Positions 1 to 10,438 of a DNA stretch of 64,000 bases are shown in pieces. Numbering within the stretch: the first letter of the stretch is position 1; each line of letters opens with the position of its first letter. A program made the translations under genes and the position numbers. This DNA comes from Macrostomum hystrix (Eukaryota > Platyhelminthes > Macrostomidae). Under the pieces are notes generated by a model that saw only the letters and a list, made by a program, of their open reading frames with translations, did not search any database and had not been told where the DNA came from. The stretch covers positions 248,001 through 312,000 of the forward strand of contig CATNEN010000025.1 in assembly GCA_950097015.1 (NCBI GenBank), given 5' to 3'.

Positions 1-1854
1 CGGTTTTCTGACACACGCACGCGCATCGGGACTAGCCACTAAGTTTAGATAATTAGATTGGAACGTTAGATTTGAATTTGTATAACTACTTTAACTAATT
101 TTGCTCAAGATTTTAAGCGCGTGTGTCAGCAAAGCGGCAATTCTAATTAGCATAACAGAGAAGTATGTCCTATCACTAATTATATTACTAATTATATTAT
201 ATCCCGTAACGCAATTAGACGTTGCCGTCAGGTCGAAAATACGTCTCTTGGAGACGAAAAATATTAGCCATAAAAAGGAAAATACAAATACACAGACGAG
301 TGTCATCGTAAAATGTAGCTATAAATAGGGAAAATTAAACTTTCTGCTGTTGTAGAACACCACAAAATATGTTTTAAAAAAGATTATACGGATAAAATAC
401 GTATCGTTTCGTATATGTGGGATGAAATAACACGAACAGGAACTTCATTTAGAAATAGAAAACTTTGGACTGATATTGATTTTTTAATACTTTTTTTGTT
501 GCTTAAAAATATCTAATGCTATTATTTTGACGTTTATACAGCAGAACATAGTAAAATTGTTTAAACTGGTGAGTTTTAAATTAAAATTTGTCCTGTTTGC
601 TGGGTTCGCGAGTGTTCTCTACTCAATAACAGAACAAGACAGACAGTCAAACGTCGGTCATGGCATTGAGTGCGTTACTTCATCCTATATAAAAAATGTG
701 TCTATATAATTTCAAATTCAGTCACAACCAATGTTTTTTGAATTAAAATTCTCTTGAAGACGAAGTTAGCATAAGTTATGCTGCATAACTTATAGAACGA
801 TATAAGTTTAGTTAAATAATAAATGGACAAAACTTATTCACTATATTTTATGAAAATCTGAAACTTCAGTACTATAAAAAGTACGCTTAGGCCTAACTTC
901 CTTAGGTTTTGCTGAAATCATTGTTTTTGTGCTATTAATGATTTTTATTTTTGATTTTAATTTCCACATCTATTTTGCTTTAGCTCAAATTTTTTAATAG
1001 TAGGCCTAGCTAGCTAGTTTAATGAAGGAATCATAATATTAATATATGTTATATCAATGGCTAACTAGGCCTATGGTTATGCAGTATATGTTCATAAGTT
1101 GATACATGCTCTAAAAATTCAAATATTTAATTGCTAGCCCCCCTATTTAGTAATAATAATTTTTGTCTTGGTAAGTCATATAGTAAAATAATTGGCATTC
1201 TCTTTTCATTTGTTAAATTATTTTGACATTTAAATTTGAATCTATAATGTATTTTATTATAAGGAATATATATCCTTGCAAATAGAAGGACCACTTATAG
1301 CCTAACAGACTATGGTAAACATAGCTTTAGTCTTTGTATGAAGTAAGAAATGAGAATGTCATAGTGTTGCTCAGAAAGTTGTATATGGTCACAGTTTAGT
1401 CAGCTAAGCCAAATACGTGATATTTAGAAAAAGTGTGGTCTATGGTAAAATAAAGAAATACAGCTAATGCAGCAGTCTCATAATTACTTTTAAGCTATTA
1501 GTGCATTTCTACTGACTAAGAAATACTTTGTTGGTTTGTTGAATTTGTTATAAATGACTGTATATTGAAATTTGTATGTCAAAGTAATTAAACAAATAAA
1601 AAAGAAGAATGCCTAATTACTAAAATGCTTAAAAATTATGAATTTTTGTATTTGTTTGCAAATATCAATACTTTAAAAAAATTGTTATGTTATATGTTAT
1701 TATAACAGCAATGTTTGATCATTTTTACTTGAATTGTCTATCTAGGTAGTGACTAGATGTCAATTATTTCAAGAGAAAGGTTATGACTAAAATAAAAAAT
1801 ATAAGTATATAAAGTAATAATTATTATTCATATTTTAATATATTTTAAAAGTAA
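1..1854. other. AT-rich non-coding stretch
   Basis: I see no coding exon, RNA gene or terminal repeat here. The sequence is AT-rich with several copies of the short palindrome TAGGCCTA between about 880 and 1080. It probably contains the unrecognised left end and 5' intron of CACTA element A, because a polypyrimidine tract and AG (tttttatag, ending at 1883) immediately precede A's first ATG. Confidence 0.5.
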
Positions 1855-2566
1855 TTGTTTGTTATTTTTTCCGTTTTTTATAGCCATATGGCTAATTTAA
1901 AGAAGTCTCAAAATGCTAAAAATCTTATGAGACTTTCTTCTGTGCTTGTTAGCTCAAGTGACTCGGAAGATACTTTTGAGTTCCCAAATGGCACTAATAT
2001 GGCTACAAAAAATTCCAGTCTGTCTAACACTAATGAACTGAAAAATAGTTCATCAACTTCTGATGATGCTAAGTTATCTATCTCGTCTGATGGTAGGGAA
2101 TTTGATGAGGGTTCAAGTTTAAGCAGTTCAAGCATGGTTTCAAGTACTAGTGAAGATAAACACCCACTGGGGCGCACGAGGTCGAGACGACCTCGAAACC
2201 AGTTGGTGATCTCGAATTAAAAAAATATTGCAAATCTGCACGAGTTGCTTCAGAAAAAGACAATATAAGTAAATAAATACTGCAGGCTTTGGTACCAGCT
2301 TTAAGGAATGCATCTCGAATACAAGCAGAAAAATGAGAGATGGCGTAATTCGGTGTGCTTTCTTTATTTTTAAAAGCTTAGAGCAGATGTTACTGAAAGT
2401 TATTGATAAAAAAGTACAAAAAAGAATGTCATTTACATTATTACATACTTTGTTTCACTGCTCATTATAAAATGTGAAAAATAGCTTTGGTTAGTTATAA
2501 TGATTACGCAAAAAACTATTTTAAAACGTTTTCGTCTCGCTTCGGAAGTTTTGTTTTGGCTAGTTC

Positions 2567-3383
2567 GTGCACGTTATCTTATCTGAAACAACATTGAGAG
2601 ATGCAAATGCGTTCCATCGTAAGTTGCGCGGCCTGCACGAGGTTGAAAACTATAAGGCAGCTGAGTTCCGCACCCTCATTGTTTACCTAGGTCCAGTTTT
2701 GTTCAAGTCCTTTTTGAGTCATGAATATTTTGAGCACATGCTTGTGCTGCATTTTGCATCTTATTGCTTCGTTTCGCCCAACTACTCGAAACTGTACTTT
2801 GACGAGGCAAAGTCCTGCATGGAGGTGTTTTGTCACCGTGCACAGAAGCTCTATGACAACAAACTTCAGTCATTCAACACCCACCTATTATGCCATGTCC
2901 CGGATTTTGTAAGAAATAATGGGTCTCTTGACTTCTGGTCGGCCTTTATTTTTTGAAAATTATAATGGTATCCTGAAGCGCCGTCTGAAATGTACCAGTG
3001 GAATGTTTCAACAAACACTTAATAACGTTTTCCTTATCCGAGATCTTTTTTCTAGTTTTAAGCCATCTGCGCTTGTGTATTCTGCAATTAGTCCTAATAA
3101 CTGCTGTCTACTCAATAACAATATCGTGCTGATGATCTCATCTGTTTCGTTTCAAAACGGTGTAACTCTTGTTAGTGGTACTGTGCTCGAATATTTTTCA
3201 GATCTCTACACGTCTCCCTATCGTTCATCCCTTTTGGGAATTGGTATTTATAGGCTCTCAACCACCCAGTTGTTACATCATGTTCCTGTGACGAAGTGTA
3301 TTCTAATTCCCGACGGTGATGTCTTTGTTGTTATTCCTTACGCCAGTAATGAACTGTATGTTCGTATTTCCAAGACCAGTTAA
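2567..3383 (+). pseudogene. C-terminal half of CACTA transposase, element B
   Basis: Two overlapping frames (2567-2956 and 2919-3383) together read as the C-terminal half of the same transposase family as the copies at 6280-6855 and 28199-29181. Shared blocks are 'KAAEFRTLIVYLGPVLF' (compare 'KATELRFFTIYLIPLVL'), 'FNTHLLCHVPDFV', and 'FIFENYNGILKRRLK' (compare 'FIFENFNRYIKKAVR'). The tail 'KCILIPDGDVFVVIPYA' matches the usual family ending. The frame changes once, near 2940. The N-terminal half with the Cys knuckle and the first catalytic acids is absent, so B is an internally deleted copy. Confidence 0.7.
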
Positions 3384-3880
3384 TAACAAATACTAATCAA
3401 AGGATTTTTCCGCTATTGGTTCCACTTAACGTTGGGTTACTTGAGTTATACTTAACGATGAAGCAGGTATAACTCAAGTTTGAAAAAAGTAAATGTGTAT
3501 CAAGTGTTAAATTGCGGTTTGTCAGCACCCTGCAATTGCCTTTTATTGCCACTGTACGGATTCCACTTTATTCAATTTTATATCCACTTCAATATAAAAA
3601 AGTAACTTTCTGATTCTTATTGTACACAGTTCTTTCACAGTCCTGTTTATTGGGTGAGAGATATTTAGATTATTGAACACAGTTTGCAAATTCGATCGGG
3701 AAACCCTATATTCACCATATTTTCGCTTTTTTGCTATATTATACAGTAAGCTTTACTTTTAGTGAGCCATCATATATAAGAGATATGTTAAGCTTGTACA
3801 AGGCATCTATGCTAAGCTGCTTAATAAATTACAGTTTATGATGCATCTACGAGCACTACACTAGACCATATTTCAGACAG

Positions 3881-4793
3881 ATGGCGTCGCATACTTCGAA
3901 AGCTTTTCTGCTCTACTTCCGGTCAGAAAATCCCTTTCAAATCGTTTCACATGACTTCATCTACCTAGCCGAGCCATATTGTAACTGGACACCATCGAAT
4001 TGGCATGAATCTGGCACCATTGAGATAGTTCTGGCGGCTGATTTGGAATCTGGCTCGCTGGAGGGCCTGGTAATCCAAGTTGCTGCAGGCGTTTCTGATT
4101 TACAGGATTCAATAAAGAAGGTAATGGATCTGCGCTTCAAGAAGAAACTACACCTGGCTCAAATATTGACCTACTTTAAGCGGTACAAATCTGGTCGTGA
4201 TGTTGTTCCTCCGCTGAATAGTATTCAGACGGAGACCGAGAGCGAAGCGGAACCTCGGCAGGGGTCAAAGCAAGCTATGTCTGACGAGGCTACATTGCAT
4301 CCTCCCCCAGTGTCAAATGCTGATCCGCTCCTACCTGCATCGCGAATGGCTCAGTCTATATTGTCTACCACCGCCTCTGACACTTCGTCACTGCGAATGA
4401 CACGTGACACAGTCGGGGAGAAACACTATCCAAGTCTGAGGGAGACTCAACCTGGAGACTCAATTGATGCAACCTCCAGCAGATCGACCAGATTCGCTGT
4501 CAATATTGAGCCCTATCTAGTTGCTCTCCGAAGTCAGGGTATTGATCCGATTTCGGCACGCCGGGCACACGCACTTACTGCTTTTGTGCATGTCCGAAAT
4601 TTCCCAACTGAAGCAGACAGTCTCGGATCTACGGGAGGAACTTCGGTCGTCTGGGTTGCCAACTGCAAACCTGGACGGCAGTGAGCGATTCGGTCTCCCA
4701 CTTCGCAATCGAGCAGAGTACGAGGAGTTCAAGAATCTCATTAGCAATGAACCAGAAAGACAGAAAGTTGTGAGTTCAATTAGCTCTTGGTGA
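3881..4793 (+). pseudogene. Second (accessory, DUF4806-like) gene of CACTA element B
   Basis: The first frame (ATG 3881 to 4684) encodes a 'FQIVSHDFIYLAEPYCNWTP' type N-terminal block followed by a Ser/Thr/Pro-rich linker. The other frame (to 4793) gives a short coiled coil ('MSEISQLKQTVSDLREELRS') and then 'RFGLPLRNRAEYEEFKNLI', which resembles the start of the DUF4806 domain found in animal CACTA accessory proteins. The frame switch at about 4530-4590 may be an unrecognised intron or an indel. The rest of DUF4806 is missing. By analogy with plant TNPA, the protein would bind the subterminal repeats; that role is inference. Confidence 0.55.
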
Positions 4794-5095
4794 AGTGAAT
4801 AGTTTATGTATAGTAAAATACTATAGCTAAATCTCCGTGACCGTGTACATGGATCAATTGCATGCCTTAATTCCTGCTTAGATTGAGCTACTCAGACGCA
4901 CCGGTGGCCGCATTTTATACTTTATTACCCAGTCACTGGGGCTGTTGCTATAAACCATTCTATAAGGCTACTATCTAATATATATAATAAAAAGTTTTTT
5001 GTTATTTCGCGCTGTTTTTAAGTTTGCTTTTTTTCTATTACTTACCGTTTGAGTCATATGATTTTGCATACTGTTTTCAAGTCCTCGTTCTTTAT

Positions 5096-5142
5096 TTGCC
5101 TTGCCATTCTTGCCATTCTTGCCATTCTTCGCTTGCCATTTA
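5096..5142. repeat. Short tandem repeat, unit about 10 bp (TTGCCATTCT)
   Basis: About four imperfect copies of tgccattctt lie head to tail within the 3' part of element B. No function is evident. Confidence 0.7.
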
Positions 5143-7439
5143 AAACCTTCCGAAGTAACGCCCTTACGATTAGGCACAATGACAAAACGCAATCGAATCG
5201 CAAAGTATAAGTACAATGCACATGTAGAATACTACGTGAGACAAGTTTACTACTAAACAATTATAGCTGATTACGTCGTAATCACAAAGTACGAAATATC
5301 TATATCGAGCGAACCCTGCTTCCATTACCTATCATCTCGAATCGACATCGATTTTGACATCGTTTTCGATGTACATTCGAGGTTGAAAACGATGTAGTTT
5401 TACCGGAAACTCGCACGACCTCGTTTCGAGATCGGAAAACGAGATCGAAACGAGATCGCGCTCCCCAGTGGGCATTCCTTAAATCTTCGAGAAAATCTTA
5501 GGCTTCTTTGCCTTAATCATAATTTAACACATGCTGCCATTAGAGATATTTTGAAACTATTGAAATCAATGCACTCTCAGCTTCCAACTGATCCTCGAAC
5601 ATTGCTACAGTCACCAGGTGTCATTGATCTTATGGATGTTGAACCAGGGCAATACTATCATTTTGGTGTGAAAAAAGGCTTGAAGCATATCTTTGAGAGT
5701 CTGCAAGCAGTAAACAATATAAATACAGTTGACGAAATTAATTTAATTATTAACATTGATGGCCTGTAATTTTTTAAAAGTTCAGTGAAATGTTTCTGGA
5801 CCATCCTAGCATCTGTCAAGGGAATTCCAAACTCATGCTTCATAGTGGGAATTTACTTTGGGCAGAATAAGCCAACAAGTGCTCATCAGTTTTTGCAGCC
5901 ATTTGTTTCTGAGATGTTAGAACTGCAACAAGGCATGTCAGTGTGTGGAATGCTCTGCACCATTTCCATTGATTACTTCATTTGTGATACACCAGCGAGG
6001 TACTTTATTAAATGTATCAAGGGTTTTACTGGATTGTATGGATGTGACCGATGTGTGCAAAAAGGCATGGCAGGCATGATTATGAGCAGACATGCAACAG
6101 AGGTAGATCTGTAGTTTTCTTGGAGCTAGATGCAGCACACCGCACTGATGACTCATTTCGACAAGCTTAACCTCAGCACCACCATGGCCATTCTCATGGC
6201 CATGGCACTCAAAGCAGTCAAGGATGGTCCGAGGCCTTACAGATTGTCTCAGCTGCTCCTGTGCCAAGTAAATTAATATTTGCTACACGTGAGAAAGTAT
6301 TTCCCTACAGACTTTCAGCGCAGGCCAAGCCTGATGCAGCACACTGGACTGTGGAAGGCGACTGATGTCAGACTGTTTTCTGAGTACCTTGCCCCTCTTG
6401 TATTCATTCCACATGTAGGGCATACAAAATTCTTACGGTGGCTGTTGAAATTTCATGTGATTGCAAATCTTTTTTCCAGCAATAAACTGAGCGAGGAGTA
6501 TGCAGTGTACCTGAAGGAGCTCTGTGTCTCATTTTTCAGCTTCTCAAGAAGAATCTTCGGATGTCAGTACATTGTGTACAACTTGCATTCTCTTCTCCAT
6601 CTGGTGGAAGACTTCTTGAGCCACCGGAATGGAATCAATATCAGCTGCTTCCTGTTTGAAAATTTTCTGCGATTCGTAAAACGCCTAGTACGAAGCTCGA
6701 AAATGCCACTGCAGCAGGCTGTGAAGCGTGTGCTTGAAACTAATCAGTGTCTCGGCCAATTTCGGCCCTCTCAGACCGAGCCACTCCTTCAGCATGAGCA
6801 TAAAAGCAATGCTCTGCCTGTGAACATTGCACCATCTGATGTAAAACAGTTATAGCGCTTCAAGTTTTGTCGTCTCTCTCGTGTCAATGTAGTCTAGCGG
6901 TCTGTTGCAGTCTCTTGTCTTGAAGGCTATACTTCCTAACGACTATCGTTCTCAGTATTAAGGCTGATCGATCTCTCGGATTCCTCTCTCTGAAGTCAAT
7001 GAAGATAGAACTCAAACACAGTAAGTTTATATTAAATTGCTAACTTAATAGAACGTAGAGATGACTCTCTAACTAAAATCAACGGCGGTCCTTTTTCCGG
7101 CGCTCCGCTTCGATTTATATATTGTTTGAAAATCCCTCTCTTGGGAGGGTGATACAACTTTATCAATCAGCGCGCTTGGTGATAATGGGTCGAGTGGGGT
7201 CGCAGCCCCGAGTCCAAATCAGCACAAAACATTAGAATACTTGGTTGGCAGGCACGCCAACCCCTGTCCTATGGAGGGCGGGTCAAAGGCCTAAAAGCGT
7301 TAGTTGAGTTAGAAGATTGCCCGTTTCTATGGAATCCCCTTTATCTAGTGTTTGTTGTCACCGTCACTCCGTCACTCCAGGTCTTCTTGGGCGGTCCCGG
7401 CCTCTTCCAGGTCTCATCTCCAGATAGGGCTAAGGCAGG

Positions 7440-7610
7440 CTCCGATGTTGTAGGCATGGCCGGGCCAGGTCGCGTCAGGCCGTGCCAGGTCGGGTGAGTC
7501 CGGGCGGGTCCATGTCACGTTGGACCTACGTCGGGCCGGATCGGGTCAGATTAGGCCGGGCCGTGTCTTATCGGACCATACCAGGTTGCGTTGGACCGGG
7601 CCGTGTTGCG
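7440..7610. repeat. Degenerate array of GGCCGGGTC/CCAGGTCG motifs
   Basis: A GC-rich patch in AT-rich surroundings in which gggccaggtcg, gtgccaggtcgg, gggccggatcgggtc and gccgggccgtg recur about every 10-20 bp with drift. The long open frames across it on both strands are a by-product of composition and resemble no protein. Confidence 0.5.
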
Positions 7611-8374
7611 CTGAAATGAAGTGGCGGTCGTCAATCCGCCATCGATCTCTTCTCCGGTTACTTGTGTGGCTGCGTCAGTCTTTACAACTGGCCGCCCCCG
7701 GATGTCGATATCCACGAATCTTTGTCCTGGGCGGCGGTCGTAATCGTTGTAGGCCATTGTGCTGGAAGGGTGTCCAAGACATGTTACTTTCCTGCCCTTT
7801 TACTGCTTTTCTCAGCTTATTGTCCTCCAATTTCCTTCTGACATGCTTATTGCTGCTGTTTTATCTATTATTGATGACATCTAAGATTTAATTGAAATTT
7901 AGTTAGACAGACAATGAACCTGTGGGGCTTCCAAAGAAGTCTACATAATATTTATTGTTAATCACGTTGGAGAGAATATATATGCTTTGAGAGCCCAATT
8001 AATTAATAACATTTCTGGGCCTCGCAGGCTAAGAACATTGCTTGAATTATAAAATCGCATCAGTTATAGTAATATGGCGTGTGGTTATAATGTGTTCTGA
8101 TATGGCTGTGTCTCATTTATTCGTAGCAAGCTGGATTCTGGATTGTGGTGTGTTTGTTGCCTGTGTCCTATTTTTGTTTACTGAGGCCATGGCCGGTCTA
8201 ATCCACTCGGGCATGTGATCTGTGTGACATTGTACTTTAGGTCTCGAATATGGCCCGGGGCACTGATGACTCTACTTTCCATCTCTCGTGATGTACATTG
8301 GGGTCCTTTCTCCGCGGCGGAGGGGATGGCTGTGATTAGGGCATTCTTGCCATCCATCTTGCCTTGGACTGGGT

Positions 8375-8382
8375 TATATAAA
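8375..8382 (+). promoter_or_regulatory. TATA box upstream of small membrane-protein ORF
   Basis: TATATAAA lies 80 bp before the ATG at 8463, in a GC-rich context (ggactgggTTATATAAAc...ccctgggcccc). The spacing leaves room for a start site at about 8405-8415 and a short leader. Confidence 0.5.
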
Positions 8383-8462
8383 CTTTTCCCCTGGGCCCCT
8401 TTATCTGCTCAGACGTATCTTCTTAACTGCGTTTTCGTCTGTCCCATCGACCACTCTATTCC

Positions 8463-8705
8463 ATGTCGCGCTTTGAGGTGGCCCAACTCGCCAAGCTGGT
8501 GTCCGAACTAGAGGCTCGGGTCCTTCGCCTGGAGGCCCGCCTGGCCCTAGAAGCTACACGCACCCATTCTTTAGAGAACGGGTTGGTGGTTCTACGCCGT
8601 CTCTCCGGAGGTCTCGGGGCCGGAGGCCTTGCCCTGGCCTTGTTCGGGCTACTTCTGGTGTGGCTTTGCTGCCGGCGGCGCCAGGCCGCTCCTATGACAC
8701 CTTGA
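8463..8705 (+). CDS. Small coiled-coil, single-pass membrane protein (80 aa), unknown
   Basis: I do not recognise a family. Residues about 5-43 form a Leu/Glu/Arg heptad region ('LAKLVSELEARVLRLEARLA'). Residues about 50-70 are hydrophobic ('GLGAGGLALALFGLLLVWLCC'), and the end is a basic CCRRR tail, so it would be predicted as a tail-type membrane protein with a coiled coil. ATG 8463 is chosen because it follows a TATA box by 80 bp and two AATAAA signals follow the TGA. Coding GC is much higher than in the flanks. It lies within DNA inserted into CACTA element A, so it probably belongs to a mobile element rather than to the host. Confidence 0.45.
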   Translation: MSRFEVAQLAKLVSELEARVLRLEARLALEATRTHSLENGLVVLRRLSGGLGAGGLALALFGLLLVWLCCRRRQAAPMTP

Positions 8706-8892
8706 CTGTTGTGTTGTATTCTTATGACTATTCATGGTGTGCTGCTAATTTGCTCTGTTTATTTGCTCTCTTGTTTGCTGGTGTATAATCATTGATATTG
8801 GCATGTATTTTTGTTTTCATTATTTTTGTGTGTTTTTCTTTCCTTGTTTGTTTGTAAGTTGTGATTTGCTGGTGCTAGTACGTGTCGTAGTG

Positions 8893-8934
8893 AATAAACG
8901 TGTCGGAATGAATAATGAATTTGCATATAATAAA
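8893..8934 (+). terminator. Poly(A) signals after small ORF
   Basis: AATAAA occurs at 8893-8898 and 8929-8934, about 190 and 225 bp after the stop codon of the 8463 ORF, and completes a TATA-ORF-polyA cassette. Confidence 0.4.
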
Positions 8935-9965
8935 TACGTGTGCCTCATCATGGAATTCGGTGAAGCCTTGTCTTTGCCTTTCTTCGCTATTCTAAGCTTG
9001 AGTTCACATTGATTGATGGGCCTGGCTTTCCCTAGTTCACTGGTCCGATTGTTCGAGATGTGAATCACCTCCCGACTTTCTTTTAGTGAACTGGGTTCTG
9101 CTTTAAGGATTGCACATTGAGTGAGAGTGCCACAAGGATAGGACGTCCAATCGAATCGTCTTTTCTGTCCTATCGTTGCGTCAGTGTCTCAGCTCTCGTG
9201 TCTCCTTATGCCCCTAACACTTCCGGTCCCTAAGCTCTTACTGAGGAGCGGTGGCTTGCGAAGCTTCCAGTGCCATTTTTAGTTGCGGCCACTGGAGCAG
9301 CGCCGGTGAGTAAGCGTGGACTACTCGCTTCTCCGCTTCCTGGTTGCTGATACGAATTCCATGATAATCCAACACTTTACACAGATGCTTAGATAACGTG
9401 GTGCATATCGCATTGGGTGGTGGGCCCCACGGATGGATCAGATTGATAGGTAGATTATGGCAGAAAAGATTGAAAATTACGATTGAAAAGCGCTTACATC
9501 GGTTCTCCTTTCAATCAGCGACCTTCATCTGCATTTCGACCCAACCAGCGCTCAAAATAGACCTGAGCGAGCCAGACCGGCTGACCTGACGGCCTGGAAA
9601 GCAATGACGCAGAGACCGAGAACCTATGCACCCTATCAGCCTGCGAACTCGTGGCTAGAATGCTCGGGGCTGGTGTGTTGGGTTGGGGACCATGGCAACG
9701 CGGGGCAGAGAGATAACTGCTTGTGTGTTATCTTTTATATCTCTCTCTCTGACCCCCCCCCCTACTGCTAAACACTGTACCTTATCGCTTGAATATAAAA
9801 TACACTGCTTCGTAGATATGCTCCGGCACTGAAGCTTTGAGATGTGAGTCTCACACTCATAATTGTTGGCCTCTGTGGTCAGTACGAGTTCAAGTCTTTC
9901 GGTTAGTGTCGGCAGAAGGTAGCAGGCAGCAAGAAAACCTGCTATAACAGTATCGCACTCTAACG

Positions 9966-10286
9966 ATGTCAGTTACTAAAATTGCGACCAATTGGCGTGA
10001 CAGCTTTGTTATGACTATCCGTGGAAAAGTTATTAAAGTCATCAACATTGTGTCTGGAAGTGATGGGATTTTTCTGGTTGGAAGGCCTTTCAACCACAAG
10101 AAGTCTTTCCACAAGTACGTAATAGAGTCGGACAAGTTGCACTTCTACAAACTTCAGGGCCTTTCCACCGAGATCGTAGGCTTTCCTATCAAGGATGTGC
10201 TATTTAAAATGATGGTGATTCCTCTGCCGAATACCAAAAGTGCATGGTTTGCTTGCCCAATTCTCCACACTGGAAGTCAGTTTTAA
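9966..10286 (+). pseudogene. C-terminal tail of CACTA A transposase
   Basis: The 106-codon frame ends with 'VIPLPNTKSAWFACPILHT', which corresponds to the closing block of the sister transposases ('LFAVPQKDSEYYACTVLHT' at about 29124-29181, 'CILIPDGDVFVVIPYA' at about 3296). It is displaced from the transposase core by the 6860-9900 insertion. An ATG sits at 9966, but I read it as a resumed exon, not an independent start. It directly precedes the accessory gene. Confidence 0.55.
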
Positions 10287-10438
10287 CAATGAAGGGTTCG
10301 TGAATTATATTTATTTTTTATTGATGCTATGAAATTATGTATTTTATGTTCCTCTGATTTTGTGATTTTTAATAGGAATTACATGATAATGAGATAACAC
10401 AAAACCAATGTGCCGCAACTGCTTCATTTCAGCTGACC

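Larger units (their letters stand above)
2163..5472. mobile_element. CACTA-type element B, nested inside element A
   Basis: A 3310-bp element whose ends are inverted: CCCACTGGGG[C/A]GC at 2163-2175 and its reverse complement at 5460-5472. It is flanked by a 2-bp CA duplication (2161-2162 and 5473-5474). Removing it with one CA restores the reading frame of element A's transposase, which proves the boundaries. Subterminal DNA on both sides is packed with CGAGGTCG/CGAGATCG-type palindromic octamers (2174-2210 and about 5330-5460). Such arrays are a hallmark of the binding sites of CACTA accessory proteins. It carries the remains of a transposase (2567-3383) and of the accessory gene (3881-4793). 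Confidence 0.85.
1888..6855 (+). pseudogene. CACTA/EnSpm-type transposase of element A, interrupted and decayed
   Basis: This is the DDE transposase of a CACTA-like DNA transposon. The Ser-rich N-terminus starts at ATG 1888, after a splice-acceptor-like tract, and runs to 2162, where element B interrupts it. Coding resumes in the same frame at 5473. Visible blocks are 'VEPGQYYHFGVKKGL', then 'CDTPARYFIKCIKGFTGLYGC' and 'CDRC' (the Cys-rich knuckle typical of the family), then from 6280 'FPTDFQRRPS', 'LWKATDVRLF' and 'FENFLRFVKRLVRSS'. A TAA at 5767-5769 interrupts an otherwise continuing frame. Around 6115-6280 the frame is lost, and the segment equivalent to 'DMVEAFPADPMHLLYRG' (seen at 16290) is missing. 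The C-terminal tail lies at 9966-10286. It aligns throughout with the better preserved copy at 27170-29181. Not functional as it stands. Confidence 0.82.
6860..9900. mobile_element. Unclassified insertion inside CACTA element A
   Basis: The transposase of A runs to about 6843, while its family-typical C-terminal tail appears only at 9966. The roughly 3 kb in between should therefore be foreign. It contains a GC-rich stretch of GGCCGGGTC-like motifs (7440-7610), a TATA box (8375), a small coiled-coil/membrane ORF (8463-8705), AATAAA signals (8893, 8929) and a C-run (about 9751-9760). I found no direct or inverted terminal repeats by eye, so class and exact ends are unknown. A promoter-bearing retroelement piece (LTR-like) is one possibility. 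Confidence 0.4.

Noticed and set aside
7520-7891. 123-codon frame in the GGCCGGGTC-rich patch
   Set aside because: Arg/Gly/Cys composition follows the repeat. The other strand is open too, and there is no protein similarity.
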